From NCBI GenBank assembly GCA_040285745.1, contig JAUFOR010000001.1:682001-746000 (forward strand): DNA of 64,000 nucleotides. Reading direction: 5' to 3'. The notes beneath the pieces are model-generated. The model made no database searches. It worked only from the letters and a program-made list of their open reading frames with translations, and was not told the DNA's origin. Shown piece by piece: positions 25,523 to 35,374 of the stretch. Numbering within the stretch: position 1 is the stretch's first letter; every line of letters starts with the position of its first letter. Origin of the DNA: Barthelona sp. PCE (Eukaryota; Metamonada: BaSk clade). The position numbers and the translations under genes are program-made.

Positions 25523-27904
25523 ATGGGTAAACCAGGCACTTCAGAAGCTATTAAAGTTGTATGACTACTTTGCATATGCGAATTTTTTTGTTTGGAAAAC
25601 AACAAATCGTTGTTCATTTTAACTCTTGCATATCCTACACGAGATGGGATCCGCCTATATACCGTTTGCAAACCTCTGCACGGTGTTTTTCACTTCCAAC
25701 ATACATTCGCATTTTTTACATTATCTTACATTTAGGTAGCCAGATGCAGACCTCTCAACAGCACAGAAAGGAAAGACAAGAGAAAGGACATTGTACGTGT
25801 TGATCGTGAGACTAATCAAATTTACATTGCCAATCCACATAAACCGGATAACCCACCAAAGGGATTTACATTCGATCGTGTATACGGCATCACTTCGACC
25901 CAACAGATGGTTTATGAAGAGACAGCTCACCCTATTGTCGAAAACGTTCTGGAAGGTTACAACGGAACAATTTTGGCATATGGTCAGACAGGTACTGGTA
26001 AGACTTACACTATGGAAGGCGATAAAGACTCTGAAACAGAGGCAGGTGTTATTCCTAATACATTCAAACACATTTTCAGTCATATTGCTGTTTGTACAAG
26101 TGATTTGAAGAAGTTTCTCGTCCGTTGTTCATTTCTAGAGATTTATAATAATGAAATTAGGGATCTATTGCAGCCTAAAACGGGAAATAATTTAGCACTT
26201 CGTCAAACAAAGGAAGGCGTTGTTTTCGTTCAAGATTTGACTGCAGTCGTTGTATCTAGTGCAGAAGAGATTCATGACGTACTCAACCGCGGCGCTGCTT
26301 CCCGTTCAGTTGGTGCCACCAACATGAACGCGACTTCTTCTCGTTCACACTCCATTTTCTCCATTACCGTTGAAACTTGTGAAACTGATGATAAAGGAAA
26401 CGATCAATTCAGAGCTGGAAAGCTTAACCTCGTCGATCTTGCGGGTTCAGAACGTGTGGGAAAGACAGGAGCTACAGGAGAACGCCTTAAAGAAGCTAAC
26501 AACATTAACTTTGCCCTCCTTGCGTTAGGTAATGTCATTGGTGCACTCGTTTCCCGCTCAAAGCACATTCCATACCGTGATTCAAAGCTCACGCGTCTAC
26601 TGCAGGATTCACTCGGTGGTAACGCAAAGACATGCATGGTTGCAACGCTTGGACCCGCTGATTGGAACTACGACGAGACGACATCGACGCTGAGATATGC
26701 CACTCGTGCTAAGAAGATCAAGAACAAGCCCAAGATCAATGAAGACCCCAAGGATACAATGATTCGGGATTTACAGGATGAAATCAAGAGATTAAGAGCT
26801 TCTTTGATGGGAAACCCTATCCCCGAGGGGTCTTCCGGGCATCCAGATCAGCAGATTATCTTCAAAGATGGAGAAATCCAGCGTGTTGAGATCGAAAAGA
26901 TTGTTGAAGTGGAAGTTGGTGTACGTGAAGAAGAACTTAATAAGAGGCTACTTGAACTCGAAAACCAGATCAGACAGGAGAACGCAGGAGAGCAGCAAGC
27001 TTTGCTCGAGGAGAAAGCAAGAATTGAAGAAGAAAAATCAAATATTCATCTTGAATTAGAGAGGAAGCAGGAACTTCTTCAAAACGAAGCCTCAAAGCGT
27101 GCTCAGATGTCAGAGAAACTCAAAGCTATGGAAGCCCGTCTTCTTGTAGGTTCCGTAATCGCTGAAAAAGCCAAAGAACAAGAGGTTGAACTTTATAAGA
27201 TGCGTAAAGAAAACGAAGAGCGTAGAAGACAGGAAGCACTTCTCGCAGCCCAACTTGCTGAGCGTCAGGAAATGCAGCTTGCTATGGAGGAACAGTATGT
27301 ATCTTTGCAAGAAGAGTGTGATCAAAAAACTACAAAGATTAAGAAACTATACTCTGCTTACAAGGCTGCAAAGATTGAGATCGAGGACCAGCAGCTCGAA
27401 TTCGAACGGGATCGTGAAGAACTCCTGGACACAATTCGTGAACTAACCCAGCAGCTACGACTTCACATGGTTATGTGTGATGCTTTTGTTCCCCAGGAAA
27501 TATCGAAAGAGATCTCACAGAGGGCACAGCTTACAGCAAACGGTGAGTGGGTTCTTCCACAAAGCGATTTGGTTGGAAATATTATGCGCCGACGCAAACA
27601 TCTATCAGATATTGCTGCTCAACGTCCTGTATCACAATGGAGCAACATGATGGCAGGACACAGTACGGATGCTGCTACTAATGCACGATTTAGAGACAGA
27701 AACTACATGAGTATAGGTCTTGATGTTCCTGATTATGGTACTGAAGAACAAGATGAAGAAGGTGGTTTCTATTATGAATACGAAGGTGTTGAAGATGAAC
27801 AAAACGAACATCGAAATATGGAATACACTAGGGAGACACGTGAGCGAAAGCAGCTGTACCCAAGTGCTCGTGGTTTAGTTAAAAATAAGGCACGTTTCAT
27901 GTAA
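25523..27904 (+). CDS. kinesin-2 family motor (KIF3/FLA10-like), spliced
   Basis: Exons 25523-25558 and 25736-27904 give 734 residues. Joining them reconstructs the classical motor start IKVVARCRPLN; the unspliced frame would lose beta1. Then FTFDRVYG, P-loop GQTGTGKT (about 94-101), EAGVIPNTFKHIFSHI (typical of kinesin-2), IYNNEIRDLL, NATSSRSHS (switch I, about 210), LVDLAGSER (switch II, about 245), IPYRDSKLTRLLQDSLGG and RYATRAKKIKNKP. A neck and coiled-coil stalk span about 350-580. The tail has a Glu/Asp/Tyr-rich region and ends YPSARGLVKNKARFM, as in kinesin-2 tails. Kinesin-2 drives anterograde IFT, so the organism should build cilia. The stop is TAAA and lies 16 bp from the stop of the convergent gene. 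Confidence 0.93.
25559..25735 (+). other. intron of the kinesin-2 gene, 177 nt
   Basis: GTATGA at the 5' end directly after codon GTT, ACATTTAG at the 3' end directly before GTA GCC AGA TGC. Phase 0, many stops inside. Splicing restores the conserved VVARCRPLN, which makes it near certain. Confidence 0.9.
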
Positions 27905-27920
27905 ATTTACTAATGACAGT

Positions 27921-30900
27921 TTAAAAAATTATAAAAGAAAGAAGGGTTAAGCACAAAAGCACAGAAAATAACTTAAAGAAGTTAGTTATTGCAAGTTTTG
28001 ATGGTATAGGTACCTTGCCGTCCTTTGTGAACAGCTTAGCACAGAGTTCGGTTGTTACCTTGTTCCAAATCCAACTACCGAAGAGCCAAACGCTCAGGAA
28101 GAGAACAAAGTTTAAAAATAACGAATTGGGAATTAAAATCAACCAACCTTTGGCATCAAGAGCCAGTAAAATGTGTATTTGAAGAAGATACGTTTCTAAC
28201 GTTATCTTTCCGAGCCAATCGAATAAAGGTAAGTAGTATTGACGCATGATCTTCAAAGAATTTCTGAAAATAATGTATGCAACAATGATTAATATGCTGC
28301 TATAAGGGTGATGTTTGTTATAAGACCACTTCGGTTGAACACCAAACACAAAAAACCACCCTACTAGAACAGTAAGTGATACGGCGAACAAAGTTGCCTC
28401 AATCACGCGACGACCTCTTGCTCTTTGTATACGATAAACAGCACGAGACCATAGAGGATGTAGATATGCACAAAGCATGCCAAAGACAGGTGCCCAGTGA
28501 TCTAAATTGGCACGGAACCACCATTCATGAAGAGATGGATCTTGTGTATGATAATGTGGAAAGTTGAGTATAAATCCAAAAGGCATGAAAAACACCTTAA
28601 AGAAGAGAGGAACATCGCCTTGTTGCACACCCAGAAGTGTAGGAATGTCAAACATCAGAACAACAAACACACAAAGAATAAAGAACTTGATGACGAATCC
28701 ACGAAGCTTTCTCTCACCGTTGCGCCAGATCATGAACCATACGTGTGGCACTACTGTCCAGAACGTGTGCAACGGACACACATAATAAAGCATGTAATGT
28801 TTGCCAAGTGTGAGACACAAAACAGCAACAAAGAGATTCAATCTTACCATATTCTTCAAAAAACGTGTCATAGAGAGATCCTTACGCACCCAGAAGTACG
28901 AAAAATGACCAAAACCAGTCATCCACACATAGCAACTAATGAATAACCTAATCATATTATACGTGTACTGACCTGTTGCAAAATAGTGATAGAGGATGAA
29001 TCCCTGCTGAAGGAAGCCCTTCCACTCACCAGTTTGGTATCTGTTCAACAACAGACGATTGGGTGGAAGTTCAATTTTTTTAGGTCTAAGAAAGGCAAAA
29101 ACGAAAAGAAGAACATATACCGCACAAAATGCATCAATAGATATTACACGAGGTGATATCGGAATGAAACGCATGTAATCCGTGACTATCCATAGCACTG
29201 AGACGAGCATTGCGCCCGTTATCAGAAGACGAGTACGCAAATCAAGACGAAGAAAACTAAAGGAGGGAGTCGAACTAACTCTCTTCTTTGTTTCTGCCTT
29301 CGGTGTATGATGAGATGGATGCAAACGGGCAACCTCAACGTCAGATGTTGCCTCTGGCTCTTCCCCGATCTGTTCAATATCACTTTCACTCTCATCCAAT
29401 GGCGCAGGTGAGGGAGTGGGAGCGAGCTCGATCTCAACTTTCTTCCTCATCTTGGGGGGTACCACACGGTCTGATCCGAGGATAAGAAGACCGACCGATA
29501 ACGAGAACATAATCAATGCCAGTCCAGAATGCCAGTCCAATATACCGTGCTCGTACTTGTTCGATTCAATTGGCTCAACATCAGCAAACTCCGTGAGTGG
29601 AAGCGGCTTGTACGCGTGATGAGGTGTGTGCACTTCAACAGCAGGTGGTGCATGATCGGGTTTTGGCTTGGTTGGTTCTGTTGGCTCTGTTGGTTCTGTT
29701 GGCTCTGTTGGTTCTGTTGGTTCTGTTGGTTCTGTTGGTTCTGTTGGTTGTGTTGGCTCTGTTGGCTCCGTATCTCCAGAGTGTGGGATACTGATATATT
29801 CCTTGGAAACACTTGCTGTGTTCTTACTGTATTCAGCAAAACGCAAGTCCTCAGCCTCCTCAAATGCTTCAAATAGACTTGAAGTTGACAAAAGCTTAAG
29901 TAGTTCCATGCTTGCACCCATGTAAACACTTTTTACGTGTGGGATAGCGACATGGAAATCCAAAAAATGAACATTGGGATAAGCAGATCTCCAATCAAAA
30001 ACTAAACGCCTTGTAAACAGAGGAGCCCAATACATTTGAGTGAAAGGTGCCATGCAGTGGTCGGTGAACGGGAGGAAGCTGTCTCCAACAAAGAAAATTT
30101 GTACTGAAGGATCCACTCCCATAACAATCGATTCAACTATAAATGGCAAATGATATAAAGAATCATCTGGATGGTTTCTAATAGCAGCATCCAGTGCACC
30201 ATAAGATATAAACACTTGCTTGATATCTTTCCCTAATCGTGGTAAATGTGGTCTCTTGAAAAGTGGTTTCCACACAGTCTCACCCCCTATTTCAGATTTT
30301 TTTCCAGCAGCTTCAACTATAGATGAAACAAAATCACCAGCTAAGTGAATGGAAGAAAAATTCGCTTTAATATCTGGGTTGTGAATGCAATCATTTTTGC
30401 CATCATAAAAGAATGCAACTTTTTCAGTTTTTGTATATGATAACACGCTCTCATCCATGTAGAGATGATCACAACGTTTCTTTCGAGCTAACTCGTTGAA
30501 GGAAATACATCCTTCACTCTTAACACGAACAACAAAAGTAAAAACCTCATGTTTCTGTTGCTGGTGAAAAACATCATACCATTTTTGATGTTCATCATCC
30601 ATTGTTAAGTTACGTAGGAATGGATGTTGTTCAATTGGGTCCATAGCCCCATCAAAACGAAGATTAGAATGACAAAAGGACTGACCAATGCGCAATCGCA
30701 AAACATATTCACCTGCTAAAGAAAAATGGCACGAAATCTGATAATTCCCACCTTCAACACGGACAAAACAATTGGTGGCATCGATTACATCTGACTTCTG
30801 AGGTCCATTGAACATTGATGTAACCGAAAGCTCATCTGGTAGCGTTCCGGGAATTGGAATCGCAAATCTGAAAAACCCACATGATACGTGCTTTGGTATC

Positions 30901-31067
30901 TTGAATTTGGACAGATACGTTGAATTTAGTTGCCGTTCGTCCAAATTTGAAGGAAAATCGCAATGGTCATGAGCACTCAAAGGTGGTTGCGACGTAACGT
31001 AGAAGCGGTACGACGGTGTGTACGCGCAAACAGTGGCTAACGCAATCAATAAAACCCACAAATGCAT
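27921..31067 (-). CDS. CAS1/CASD1-like glycan O-acetyltransferase
   Basis: 1048 residues from ATG 31067 (signal peptide MHLWVLLIALATVCA). The luminal half (about 20-425) contains FFVGDSFLPF, fitting an SGNH/PC-esterase-type domain with sequons. A TEP tripeptide linker (about 433-465), a membrane segment (about 505-525) and an acidic Pro/Ser-rich loop follow. From about residue 610 a polytopic domain begins; GEWKGFLQQGFILYHYFATG, RLFISCYVWMTGFGHFSYFW and VRLNLFVAVLCLTLGKHYML reproduce the Cas1p acyltransferase signature. Fungal Cas1p acetylates capsular glucuronoxylomannan and animal CASD1 acetylates sialic acids, both in the Golgi, using acetyl-CoA. The acceptor here is unknown. UGDH lies 4.6 kb away. 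Confidence 0.85.
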   Translation of the reverse strand: MHLWVLLIALATVCAYTPSYRFYVTSQPPLSAHDHCDFPSNLDERQLNSTYLSKFKIPKHVSCGFFRFAIPIPGTLPDELSVTSMFNGPQKSDVIDATNCFVRVEGGNYQISCHFSLAGEYVLRLRIGQSFCHSNLRFDGAMDPIEQHPFLRNLTMDDEHQKWYDVFHQQQKHEVFTFVVRVKSEGCISFNELARKKRCDHLYMDESVLSYTKTEKVAFFYDGKNDCIHNPDIKANFSSIHLAGDFVSSIVEAAGKKSEIGGETVWKPLFKRPHLPRLGKDIKQVFISYGALDAAIRNHPDDSLYHLPFIVESIVMGVDPSVQIFFVGDSFLPFTDHCMAPFTQMYWAPLFTRRLVFDWRSAYPNVHFLDFHVAIPHVKSVYMGASMELLKLLSTSSLFEAFEEAEDLRFAEYSKNTASVSKEYISIPHSGDTEPTEPTQPTEPTEPTEPTEPTEPTEPTEPTEPTKPKPDHAPPAVEVHTPHHAYKPLPLTEFADVEPIESNKYEHGILDWHSGLALIMFSLSVGLLILGSDRVVPPKMRKKVEIELAPTPSPAPLDESESDIEQIGEEPEATSDVEVARLHPSHHTPKAETKKRVSSTPSFSFLRLDLRTRLLITGAMLVSVLWIVTDYMRFIPISPRVISIDAFCAVYVLLFVFAFLRPKKIELPPNRLLLNRYQTGEWKGFLQQGFILYHYFATGQYTYNMIRLFISCYVWMTGFGHFSYFWVRKDLSMTRFLKNMVRLNLFVAVLCLTLGKHYMLYYVCPLHTFWTVVPHVWFMIWRNGERKLRGFVIKFFILCVFVVLMFDIPTLLGVQQGDVPLFFKVFFMPFGFILNFPHYHTQDPSLHEWWFRANLDHWAPVFGMLCAYLHPLWSRAVYRIQRARGRRVIEATLFAVSLTVLVGWFFVFGVQPKWSYNKHHPYSSILIIVAYIIFRNSLKIMRQYYLPLFDWLGKITLETYLLQIHILLALDAKGWLILIPNSLFLNFVLFLSVWLFGSWIWNKVTTELCAKLFTKDGKVPIPSKLAITNFFKLFSVLLCLTLLSFIIF
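29672..29770 (-). repeat. 9-bp minisatellite coding a TEP tripeptide array
   Basis: About eleven tandem copies of a 9-base unit (plus strand TTGGTTCTG with TTGGCTCTG variants), in frame in the CAS1-like gene, encoding Thr-Glu-Pro (one Thr-Gln-Pro). It forms the stalk between the luminal domain and the first membrane segment and is likely length-polymorphic. Confidence 0.9.
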
Positions 31068-31517
31068 CACAATACGAGGAAAAGGGGAATGTTCCCAAAA
31101 ACGCTTTTTTGAAGAATATTGATCGATTTTCGAGATAAACGTGTAGGGATCGTTGCCTAAACAGAATGAACTGCTGAACTGAAAAATACTAACACATTTC
31201 CATTTGACCTTCTTCTATGAGGTGTGCGTTACGTCATAAGTCTATTTCATATCACAGTCTGTGAAAATTTAATACAATCATAGGTTGCAAAAAAACCTGA
31301 GTTAATGAAAAACCAAATTATGATCAATTTTCCACAAAATCACTACGAAACATGCATCGGTGCTTTGATAAGCATCAAATTGATATAAATAACCGAAATT
31401 AAAAAGCTTTACTTACTTTACCATCTCTTAATAAACCTCATAACGAACAAGAACAGTCAACATTGAGGTGAACAATCATACTTATTCTGTGAAACAATGA
31501 AGTTTTCCTCTTACTAC
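31068..31517. other. intergenic flank of the transposase gene
   Basis: 450 AT-rich bases with no credible frame. AGGTTGCAAAAAAACCT (about 31283-31299) can form a 5-bp hairpin. GTGCGTTACGTCAT at 31224-31237 is a candidate left inverted repeat of the hAT-like element. Confidence 0.4.
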
Positions 31518-34500
31518 TTATTCAGCTTCCCTTTCAATATTCATGGCTTTCTCAATATCCTCAATTGTTAGTGCTGCAACTGCATCTGCTTCATGGTATA
31601 GAAACCAGTCAAATCGCAATTGGGTGCTAAGCAATTTTTGTTTGCATGTATGTGCAGTCTTTAACACCGAAAATCCACGCTCAACACATGCGTTGCTTGC
31701 AGGAACCGTCTTGTACTTGTTGACAATCTCTTGAATCACACTCAAACCAACCACATCTTCATGTTGGCAACCATAAATCAGCGCTGAGCGAATATCCCTC
31801 TCACGCAAACTCTGATCATCAAAATTAAACCTAAATGATGATGATCTGGCGGCTGAAACAGGCGGTTCTCTTACAAAAGGTGGTGGGTAATTTTCTCTAT
31901 CGATAGGGGTTAGTATTTCAATCTCAATCACTTCATTTAGAGATCTTACAGGGGGTCTAGTAACAGGATTATCATTCAACACATCTCGCAAATTTTGACG
32001 TTCTTCATTGCAGGAAGAAAAATCAGCCGAAAAATTGGTACAAAGAAGTGAAATAATGTGAGCAACTAAACCTTTGTAGTACTTAGGATGCATAAACTGA
32101 TAACTTAATTCTCTTTCTCTAGGTACTCTATTAGCAACAAGTGCAAGTGAATGATCATTAACACAATACGGTTTAAATTTTGTTTGCAGAAACGAATATA
32201 TCATCACACCTTTCAAACGTACAAACACATCCTCTTTCATTATGTCAGGTAGTAACTCGCTTATATAGCTAAAGGCTTGACATAAGTCTCTCAATTCCTC
32301 ACTTAAAGTACCCTTCTTGGGAGGTTTTCTGCTTTGTTCTTCAGGGTAGACAATATCTTTCATCTTCACGTGCTCATGTCCGCAGAGGAGATATGCTACC
32401 AAGGGTTCAGGCATTACAAAAAACTTACACAAGTAATGCCTATTGTACTCAAATAGACCTTTAAAGTATGCTATTTTCAATTCATTCTTCGTATAAAAAG
32501 CTTCGGAAATATATCTAAGAAGGCGAAACAACAACATTGCAATCTGATGATAAGCATGTAAAGCAGAAGTGGAATTATCGCTGCAAAGCTTTTGAATGTG
32601 CATGAGTTGTCTTAAAACGAATAAGTAAGCTCTGCTTAAGCTCCACATATCAGTTCCCAGAGAAAACGCATGCGGTTGATTGTTTTCGTTATTCAAGGCT
32701 TCATAGAAAGGACCCAAAAAATGTCGATAGTGAGTTGAGGCATCGTATTGGTTATTCGTTGATTTCAAAATACGTTTAATCGGCAACTCAAACTCAAAAT
32801 CTTGAAAATATTCACTTTTTAAAAAAGCCTCAGTGATTTCCAAATGCGACATGTTAACTACTACATTATCTGAATTCATCGCTATTTTTAAGCCAGGCAT
32901 GGCTGTTAAGGGGATGTCAACATATAGTCCACTACACAACACTTCATATATTGTTTCCAAAGAGCTCCAACGAACTTGCTTAAGAACACAGCTTTTACCT
33001 GTATACGTACACCACAATGAATGGTATTTAAAGAAAACACTCATGATCTCAACTGCAATAACAGACTGAATGCTGGCGAACTTTTGCACACATTTTTTCT
33101 GCTCATTAATAAAATCTGAGTACTCATACAACGGCATCAAATCCAGATGACGAGTGAATTCATTATAGAAGGGTATCTCCTGTTGAACAGTGGGACGCTC
33201 ACGTTGACTTCCTCCTCTTGACTCAAAATTCGCTTTGTTGTTAAGATAAATATCAATATTCATCAAATAATTCGGTTTGTTTTTACCCTCTAAAAACTCT
33301 ATGCACTGCGTCTCATAATATGAAACGTACGCGAAGATAAAGAGAAGTGCTTCATCACTAAACCCAGAGTTATCATGATTACAAACGGATTCAATAGTTT
33401 CATTATCAATATCCTCTATTGTGTTGACAGAACCGGTGAAAATCATGTTAGTCTTCTCAAGATCCACGACTGATGAAAGTCTAACAGCAGGAGAACGTGT
33501 TGGTGAACGGTTAGTGAACAGTGTTTTTGACTCAAGTTTCTTGCGAAGCTTCTTGAAGTAAGCATTACTTGTAATATTATTGAAAATATCAACATTTATC
33601 TCAGTATCTAATCTACTAAGCAAATTTGTATTCTCTAATACACCATAACATAAACCTTCATTTTCAAAGACTTCAAATCCAACGGTCTTGCTCATTAGCT
33701 TGTTGAGCACATGGCAGGCACATGGCATACGTGATATTGACGTACATGCATCAACAATTTTCTGACATGCTGTCTGTTCAGGCGTACCGTTATCTGTACC
33801 AATAACGATGTTGATGTTGGAGTCTCCCATGTTAACAATACATTCGTGTAAACCCCAACCATCCGAAGATTCCTTCTCAATGATGGAAAATTCTTCAATT
33901 ACTCCTTTTCGCTTAAAAGCTGATAATATATGATATGCAACGTCTTGAGACCGTTTTCCATACTTGTTCATAATTGAAGGCATTGTGAGGTTACGGTATC
34001 CTTCATCTAATGCACCAGAGTAAATTGTTAGGTCGTTAAGATCTTTGTACTCCACATCAAAAATGTCAAAGACCACAAACTTTCCTCTTAAACTAATAAT
34101 GTAGTCATTCATTGTTTTAGTAGAGCGTGTGTCATTAAAGAACATTTTGGTATCTCCGTTATAAATAGGATCATCAATATAATCAATAACTAATTGCTCT
34201 GGGACTTTCATTACAATGAGAGCAGCGCTGTAACTGTCACTGGAAACGTCATATTCAAAGCTACAACAGGCACCACCCTGTAGCTCTGCTTGTTTTTTAA
34301 GAGAATGTACTAATGTCTTCAAAACGAATGAATGTACCATAGACGCGTTGTGTCTCAGAAAGGTCTTGAAAGATGAAGCCCATATCTGCCCATATCGCGA
34401 GCTAATAATATTCAAACTTTTATCTTTCAAACGAAGACCATGGTAAGCAAATATATCACTGTTATCGATATTCATTGGAAAATGCACCCTTATATTTCGA

Positions 34501-35277
34501 ATATTTCTATGGTCAATTCCAAAATATCCTGGATAAAGTGAATTACAAAAAACATTAGGATCTATACATTCCCAGTATCTATGATCATCGTTCCACTCAA
34601 ACAATTGTTCGTTCATCATTCCACTAAACTGTTTGCTGGTGATAAAATCTCTATCACCGGCTTTTGTTTGCAAGCCTTTTAAACATTTTCTTATAGTGGA
34701 GTAATCAAATCCATTTATGTTCAGTTTCTCTCGAATTTCTTGCTTAGAAATGAATGACTCTTGTATCAACTTGTGATTAAGAGCAGTGGCTAATATTTTT
34801 CCCTGAACATCTAATGGTAAATGATCAGTGAAGGGTTTTCCCGTGAAAATGAAAAGTCCAACCATATGGGCTTGATTCTTGGTCAGTGATTTGCCTATTT
34901 CCATCTTAACCCGACTTTTGCCCTTAGCATGGGAGTTGAATAACTCACATGAGGATGAATGTGCAAAAACTCCAAATTTTTCGGAAGTGAAGCTTTTCCT
35001 GCTTGCAAAACAGCAGTCGTTGATGATGAAACGCTCAGTTGCATCTGTTCCATCTCTTGTTCTGTACTGGATAGTGAAATACAAAGAGTTTTTATAATCT
35101 CTAGGTCTGCTTTCAACATTAATAATAGATTCCCTCTGTATACATATATGACTATGTTTAGCACTGATCATGAAAAAAGTAAAAAAACATTAACCATCTA
35201 AATGAAAAAAGTCCAACACTCATGAACTTGTGAACGGCTCTGTATCTACTATCATTAGTAAAGATTGCGCAACGCAC
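31224..35277. mobile_element. hAT-like DNA transposon, approximate limits
   Basis: Placed around the transposase using the only inverted-repeat candidate seen: left GTGCGTTACGTCAT (31224-31237) and right ATTGCGCAACGCAC (35264-35277), matching at 11 of 14 positions when inverted. No 8-bp target duplication is found at these borders, so the limits are tentative; the true ends may lie elsewhere in the flanks. Confidence 0.3.
31518..35171 (-). CDS. hAT-superfamily transposase
   Basis: 1217 residues, one open frame. Near 440-480 it has VIGTDNGTPEQTACQKI and MPCACHVLNKLM, the hAT RNase-H-like core pattern (Asp-Asn with downstream C-A-x-H-x-L-N). The C-terminus has VPASNACVERGFSVLKTA, the hAT dimerisation motif (S-x-x-x-E-R-x-F-S), followed by RFDWFLYHEADAV. 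No BED finger is obvious at the N-terminus, whose Cys/His residues are scattered. The length is at the upper end for hAT proteins. The frame is unbroken, so the copy may be young or domesticated. Its stop TAAG lacks the TAAA signal common in host genes, and its neighbours are ordinary host genes. Confidence 0.85.
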   Translation of the reverse strand: MISAKHSHICIQRESIINVESRPRDYKNSLYFTIQYRTRDGTDATERFIINDCCFASRKSFTSEKFGVFAHSSSCELFNSHAKGKSRVKMEIGKSLTKNQAHMVGLFIFTGKPFTDHLPLDVQGKILATALNHKLIQESFISKQEIREKLNINGFDYSTIRKCLKGLQTKAGDRDFITSKQFSGMMNEQLFEWNDDHRYWECIDPNVFCNSLYPGYFGIDHRNIRNIRVHFPMNIDNSDIFAYHGLRLKDKSLNIISSRYGQIWASSFKTFLRHNASMVHSFVLKTLVHSLKKQAELQGGACCSFEYDVSSDSYSAALIVMKVPEQLVIDYIDDPIYNGDTKMFFNDTRSTKTMNDYIISLRGKFVVFDIFDVEYKDLNDLTIYSGALDEGYRNLTMPSIMNKYGKRSQDVAYHILSAFKRKGVIEEFSIIEKESSDGWGLHECIVNMGDSNINIVIGTDNGTPEQTACQKIVDACTSISRMPCACHVLNKLMSKTVGFEVFENEGLCYGVLENTNLLSRLDTEINVDIFNNITSNAYFKKLRKKLESKTLFTNRSPTRSPAVRLSSVVDLEKTNMIFTGSVNTIEDIDNETIESVCNHDNSGFSDEALLFIFAYVSYYETQCIEFLEGKNKPNYLMNIDIYLNNKANFESRGGSQRERPTVQQEIPFYNEFTRHLDLMPLYEYSDFINEQKKCVQKFASIQSVIAVEIMSVFFKYHSLWCTYTGKSCVLKQVRWSSLETIYEVLCSGLYVDIPLTAMPGLKIAMNSDNVVVNMSHLEITEAFLKSEYFQDFEFELPIKRILKSTNNQYDASTHYRHFLGPFYEALNNENNQPHAFSLGTDMWSLSRAYLFVLRQLMHIQKLCSDNSTSALHAYHQIAMLLFRLLRYISEAFYTKNELKIAYFKGLFEYNRHYLCKFFVMPEPLVAYLLCGHEHVKMKDIVYPEEQSRKPPKKGTLSEELRDLCQAFSYISELLPDIMKEDVFVRLKGVMIYSFLQTKFKPYCVNDHSLALVANRVPRERELSYQFMHPKYYKGLVAHIISLLCTNFSADFSSCNEERQNLRDVLNDNPVTRPPVRSLNEVIEIEILTPIDRENYPPPFVREPPVSAARSSSFRFNFDDQSLRERDIRSALIYGCQHEDVVGLSVIQEIVNKYKTVPASNACVERGFSVLKTAHTCKQKLLSTQLRFDWFLYHEADAVAALTIEDIEKAMNIEREAE

Positions 35278-35340
35278 TATTTGCGAGTTCCGCTGCCGTA
35301 CTTTTAAACATTGGTTGGGTTAAAGTCTATGTTTTCAAGT

Positions 35341-35353
35341 TTTCACTTTATTC
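35341..35353 (+). promoter_or_regulatory. initiator-like element of the alpha-tubulin gene
   Basis: TTTCACTTTATTC, its A 30 bases before ATG 35375; nearly the same string occurs before the kinesin-2 and SNARE genes. Confidence 0.45.
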
Positions 35354-35374
35354 TAGTACTATTAAACTAGTTCG

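Noticed and set aside
25791-26108. Frame overlapping the kinesin motor start
   Set aside because: It is a different frame across the conserved motor sequence; the intron model explains the kinesin N-terminus completely.
29668-29925. Open frame with a Gly-Ser-Val repeat on the plus strand
   Set aside because: It is the antisense reading of the TEP minisatellite inside the CAS1-like gene; its length comes only from the repeat.
31221-35285. 8-bp target duplication flanking the transposase
   Set aside because: The bases outside the candidate inverted repeats (ctatgaggt and tatttgcg) do not match, so no duplication is claimed.
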